Source: Cyanobacteria bacterium UBA2855
Lineage (GTDB): Bacteria > Cyanobacteriota > Vampirovibrionia > Gastranaerophilales > Gastranaerophilaceae
NCBI GenBank assembly: GCA_002350725.1
Contig: DEFJ01000025.1
Span: 1 to 64,000, forward strand
Direction of reading: 5' to 3'
DNA length: 64,000 nt
In this document: positions 60,865-64,000 of the stretch, piece by piece
Numbering within the stretch: the stretch's first letter is position 1
Layout of the letters: each line of letters starts with the position of its first letter
Position numbers and translations under genes: made by a program
Notes under the pieces: model-generated
Told to the model about the DNA's origin: nothing
The model's input: only the letters and a program-made list of their open reading frames with translations
Databases searched by the model: none

Positions 60865-63339
60865 TTAGAGTGAAAAGTCTTCTTCTTCAGGCAACACCTT
60901 TGGAATATCTAACATCCATTTTTTAGCTTTATCATTTGCCTTAGCCCAGTTAACAGCAAGTAATCCTCTCTGTACCCAAATAAGCTCTTTAAAGAACTCA
61001 TACTGAGAATTTAGAGCATCAATTTTTGCCTGAAAATAAAGATGTTGAGCATCCGTTACCTGATCAATAGGAGCTTTACCAAGCAAATATTTGTTCTTGA
61101 CCATTTGATAATTTTCACCTTCAGCAAACATTGCCTTATAAGATTTTTCGATTATAAAGTACTTGGCAATCGCACGATTTACTACAGATCTAACCTTCAT
61201 TTCAATCTCTGTATCAACCTGTTCCAAATAGGCATTCAATTCATTCAATTCGGACTTACATCTTGCAATCTCAGCAATCTTATGTCCGCCCTCTATCGGT
61301 TTCCATTGAGCACCAATAAAAAATCTGAAAGAGTTTTTATCCAAACCTAAATATGGAGAGCTTGCCCAGGCAGCACGCCCCATAGGATTCATCATACCAC
61401 CCATAACACCTGATTGAACGGCTTTAATCTGATTATGTCCAGCATCTTCATAAGGAATATTCCTATCAAATTGGGTTTGGTACTCTAATGACATTTTCGC
61501 ATTTGGCATTACAAATTTTTGTGCATAATTAGACATTTCTGCCTTTTTCATAGCAATTGCAGCTTTCAACTTGGTGGTTTCAGGTGACAAATAAATAACC
61601 TCATCTATCAACATTTCAGTAAACTTTTCAAGTTTTTGCGGATTTCTGACGTGGTCTATGATATGAACATCTGAAGAGAAAAACGCCGGATCACTTGCTG
61701 TTAACGGAGCAAGTGTAAAATCCGTCTTTTGGTCTTTATGAAGCAATTTATTTATATGAATTTTTATATTCTTATGCTCAGCTTTCATTGATAATAATTT
61801 TTTCTCAGCTTCACTTACTTCACCTGCCCATCGCAAAATCTCTTCAGTACCGCACTTACCGGTTTTTTCACGAACACGTGCAATAGCGAGATTTTCTCTC
61901 ACTTCTCTAACGTATTCTTCTTGAACCTTAATCATATTTTCTAACATTAAAGTTTCAATATATAAGTTTGCAGTCTGATATTCAGTATTAGCTTTTGTTA
62001 ATGCGGCTTCGGCTTTATCAAATTTCAATTTTTTATGTTTTACAATAATATTTGTAACCAAATCAGGAGAATACAAAACCTGATCCATACCAACAGTAAA
62101 AGCACCTGCACGAGTCGGAATATCGGAATATGAAGTTGCATAATCACTGTTATACGTCTGATACCCCAAATCCAATCTCAATGTCGGTAGATATCTTAAA
62201 TAGGAACTTGCAACAGAACGTCGTGCCGCACTTATTAAGTATCTTTTTCTGGCAATATCAAGGTTACTCTCGTCTAATGAGGTTAAAAGCATATCCAGAT
62301 TATAAACAGGTAATTTCTTGTGAGAAATTATAGTCGAATTATTCAACAATCTTAATGGAGCTACATAACCAACCATTTCCGCAGTATCAGAATTAAAGAA
62401 AATCACCTTATCATCATAAAAAGGAATTTTTTCATTCTTTACAACGTTACCGTGCAAAACTCCGTGGATATTAAACGATGTCGCTTCAGCAAGTTTTCGG
62501 TCAACATCAAATGCCGAAGTTCCAAGCATTGCGCCTAAATCAACATCCTCTTTTCCAACAGCAGCATATGACGGTAATTTCTTTAAATTTATATAATTAT
62601 ATAATTCCTGTCTTTGAGCAGCCGACAAATTAAATAGCGGGGTAACATACACGCCGTCAATATTTGACGGAATCTTTGATAAAGATGCTTTCAAATTAGA
62701 ATTTATAGGAACAACTACAAAACCTAGATTGCAATTTTTCTCTCTCAATTTCTTTGTAATTATACCATTCCAATCAGATTGAGTTTTATAAAAATTCTCA
62801 TTTATAAGAATTGCAACCTTCTTCATATCAGGAACTAATCTTTGAAAAGTCACAAAATCATTTACAGATTGTTGTACCGGATTAAAGAATTTATCTCCAA
62901 AATCTCTAAGACCGTATTGATCAATTGTCACAACGTACTTATTTTTATTTTTCTTACTTGCGTAATATTCACTGGACATATAGCCTAAAGATATTACCAT
63001 TAACGCTCTTGAAGATAACGCCTTATTAGACGCATTTATAGCCCCCTGTTTTGTCCAATCGCCGGTATAAACCAATTCTTTTGGAAAAACAGCTTTGTAA
63101 TCAGGCAACAAAGATTTTGTAATCGTAGTTTGGAAAGTTTTTAACACCTCTGTATTTTTATCAGACGGTCCGTCCAAAACAAATGCAAACTCAATAGATC
63201 TTGCATTTGGTGCCGCTTGCAATGTTTTTTGCTGTGGTCTTGGCATATTCGGATTAATTTTTGCCGCAAAAGTCATGCCCCCACTATACGTAAACGCCAG
63301 CATGCCAGCTAACACCAAGCTCAATAACCTTTTAATCAT
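60865..63339 (-). CDS. Fusion of ABC-type substrate-binding-like domain and TolC-type outer-membrane domain (824 aa)
   Basis: A signal peptide (RLLSLVLAGMLAFTYSGG, then AFA-like cleavage) precedes a periplasmic-binding-protein-like domain at about residues 45-330: AFVLDGPSDKNTEVLKTF, MVISLGYMSSEYY, DMKKVAILINENFYKTQSDW, VVVPINSNLKASLSKIPSN, IDGVYVTPLFNLS, close to the ABC_sub_bind layout. From about 345 the TolC/OEP domain follows with long coils (ARKRYLISAARRSVASSYLR, ANLYIETLMLENMIKVQEEY, VREKTGKCGTEEILRWAGEV) and a second repeat ending in GKAPIDQVTDAQHLYFQAKI. The combination is unusual. It could gate an efflux channel by binding a substrate. Consensus promoter and terminator, single gene. 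Confidence 0.8.
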   Translation of the reverse strand: MIKRLLSLVLAGMLAFTYSGGMTFAAKINPNMPRPQQKTLQAAPNARSIEFAFVLDGPSDKNTEVLKTFQTTITKSLLPDYKAVFPKELVYTGDWTKQGAINASNKALSSRALMVISLGYMSSEYYASKKNKNKYVVTIDQYGLRDFGDKFFNPVQQSVNDFVTFQRLVPDMKKVAILINENFYKTQSDWNGIITKKLREKNCNLGFVVVPINSNLKASLSKIPSNIDGVYVTPLFNLSAAQRQELYNYINLKKLPSYAAVGKEDVDLGAMLGTSAFDVDRKLAEATSFNIHGVLHGNVVKNEKIPFYDDKVIFFNSDTAEMVGYVAPLRLLNNSTIISHKKLPVYNLDMLLTSLDESNLDIARKRYLISAARRSVASSYLRYLPTLRLDLGYQTYNSDYATSYSDIPTRAGAFTVGMDQVLYSPDLVTNIIVKHKKLKFDKAEAALTKANTEYQTANLYIETLMLENMIKVQEEYVREVRENLAIARVREKTGKCGTEEILRWAGEVSEAEKKLLSMKAEHKNIKIHINKLLHKDQKTDFTLAPLTASDPAFFSSDVHIIDHVRNPQKLEKFTEMLIDEVIYLSPETTKLKAAIAMKKAEMSNYAQKFVMPNAKMSLEYQTQFDRNIPYEDAGHNQIKAVQSGVMGGMMNPMGRAAWASSPYLGLDKNSFRFFIGAQWKPIEGGHKIAEIARCKSELNELNAYLEQVDTEIEMKVRSVVNRAIAKYFIIEKSYKAMFAEGENYQMVKNKYLLGKAPIDQVTDAQHLYFQAKIDALNSQYEFFKELIWVQRGLLAVNWAKANDKAKKWMLDIPKVLPEEEDFSL

Positions 63340-63386
63340 CCCTCTCTACTCCTTAATATAAAAAATAAACAACTATTTATGAGATA

Positions 63387-63415
63387 AATATATCAGTAAA
63401 GTTTACACATGTCAA
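63387..63415 (-). promoter_or_regulatory. Promoter of the SBP-TolC fusion gene
   Basis: On the minus strand TTGACA (63410-63415), 17 bp, TATATT (63387-63392); leader of about 40 bases to the ATG at 63339. Confidence 0.75.
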
Positions 63416-63452
63416 AAATTTAATACAAAGTTTTAAGATTTGTAGACAAATT

Positions 63453-63491
63453 AAAAGGCAGATTCAATAAATACTTTTGAACCTGCCTTTT
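63453..63491 (-). terminator. Terminator of the alcohol dehydrogenase gene
   Basis: AAAAGGCAG / CTGCCTTTT stem (63453-63461 with 63483-63491), with TTCA/TTGAA inside, just after the stop at 63509. Confidence 0.8.
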
Positions 63492-63508
63492 ATAATATTA
63501 GTTAATTA

Positions 63509-64000
63509 CTATTTTTTGGACGATTTTGAAGCTTTTGAAGATGATTTATAATAATCTCTTACAACACCTTCATACGCATCCAAATAAATAGCCTTGATAT
63601 CGCTCATCAAAGGATAAGCAGGGTTAGCACCCGTGCATTGATCGTCAAATGCTAATTCAACCATTTCGTCTAACTTAGACATAAATTCGTCTTCCGAAAT
63701 ACCGAAATCTCTGATTGAATTAGGAAGATTGATTGCCTTCATCAATTTATCAATTGCCTTTATGTACAATTCAACCTTTTCGTCATTTGTCTTACCGCCT
63801 AAGCCAAGTTCATCAGCAATTTGACCATATTTTTCTTTTGCATTAGGGAACTTGTACTGAGGGAATGTTGCTTGTTTGTGCGGATAATCAACAGCGTTAT
63901 ATTTGATAACTTGTCTGATTAACAATGCGTTAGCAACACCATGAGGTACGTGGAACATTGCACCCAATTTATGAGCCATTGAGTGACATAATCCTAAGAA
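63509..64000 (-). CDS. Iron-containing alcohol dehydrogenase, AdhE C-terminal type (5' end cut by window edge)
   Basis: The frame stays open beyond the ATG at 63979 to the right edge, so only the last 163 residues are seen. GLCHSMAHKLGAMFHVPHG contains the metal-binding His residues of group III alcohol dehydrogenases. ATFPQYKFPNAKEKYGQIAD, LGLGGKTNDEKVELYIKAI and FDDQCTGANPAYPLMSDI are close to the C-terminus of bifunctional AdhE (acetaldehyde-CoA/alcohol dehydrogenase), which would ferment acetyl-CoA to ethanol. A stand-alone Fe-ADH cannot be excluded without the N-terminal half. The tail is Ser/Lys-rich (SSSKASKSSKK). Confidence 0.85.
   Translation of the reverse strand, partial: FLGLCHSMAHKLGAMFHVPHGVANALLIRQVIKYNAVDYPHKQATFPQYKFPNAKEKYGQIADELGLGGKTNDEKVELYIKAIDKLMKAINLPNSIRDFGISEDEFMSKLDEMVELAFDDQCTGANPAYPLMSDIKAIYLDAYEGVVRDYYKSSSKASKSSKK

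Noticed and set aside
1..64000. tRNA, rRNA, prophage or insertion sequence
   Set aside because: I looked for T-loop motifs in the gaps, for rRNA blocks and for integrase or transposase motifs and found none; short or degraded elements could still have been missed by eye.

Overview
The window is AT-rich and densely coded. It looks like a chromosome segment of a gut non-photosynthetic cyanobacterial relative (Melainabacteria/Vampirovibrionia, Gastranaerophilales type). The basis is family recognition: a GH57 protein with a DUF3536-like C-terminus, a four-repeat ribosomal protein S1, DUF2142, BFN and TSCPD proteins, and two long proteins beginning MGMAASQAR of a kind I associate with that group. 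No search was run, so the taxonomic call is moderate. I saw no rRNA, tRNA, phage or insertion sequence.

Layout. 1-1963: end of an M23 peptidase gene, a small exported protein, and a duplicated cassette that looks like a toxin-tip/immunity array. 1964-8864: a FAD-linked oxidase coupled to a gene for a 1,840-residue coiled-coil protein. 9049-11668: a four-subunit 2-oxoacid:ferredoxin oxidoreductase. 12014-16541: cca, then a minus-strand cluster of four uncharacterised proteins (two coiled-coil, one Gly/Ala-rich, one small basic). 16791-30867: S1, GH57, a DXS-type synthase, a GAF/GGDEF/HD-GYP protein, cobO, 5-formyl-THF cyclo-ligase, polA, rsmI. 30891-43785: DUF2142, leuS, an MsbA-like exporter, three glycan genes, an acetyltransferase, lepB and a polyprenyl synthase. 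43823-44048: three copies of a 33-bp repeat. 44126-50621: a second MGMAASQAR protein, a zinc-protease-like protein, and a three-gene unknown operon behind a cobalamin riboswitch. 50887-60760: DUF4145 and TPR-like proteins, acyl-CoA synthetase, rbfA-truB and followers, a family 2 glycosyltransferase, a small HTH protein next to a perfect 40-bp palindrome, TSCPD and BFN proteins. 60865-64000: a substrate-binding-protein/TolC fusion and the C-terminus of an AdhE-type alcohol dehydrogenase.

Most interesting: (a) a cobalamin riboswitch with promoter, aptamer and terminator/RBS hairpin controlling three genes of unknown function; (b) the MGMAASQAR proteins, which keep both ends and vary in the middle, like flagellin or hook proteins, and share an 11-bp upstream element that in one case sits in a sigma-28-like promoter; (c) several genes whose -10 box lies six or seven bases before the ATG, implying leaderless mRNAs, including a divergent pair sharing one palindromic -10; (d) a basic C-terminal tag shared by four glycan enzymes of three families; (e) the SBP-TolC fusion; (f) a duplicated segment at 1.2-1.9 kb whose two copies differ only synonymously. 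Several starts were moved inward where a promoter or RBS decides the matter.
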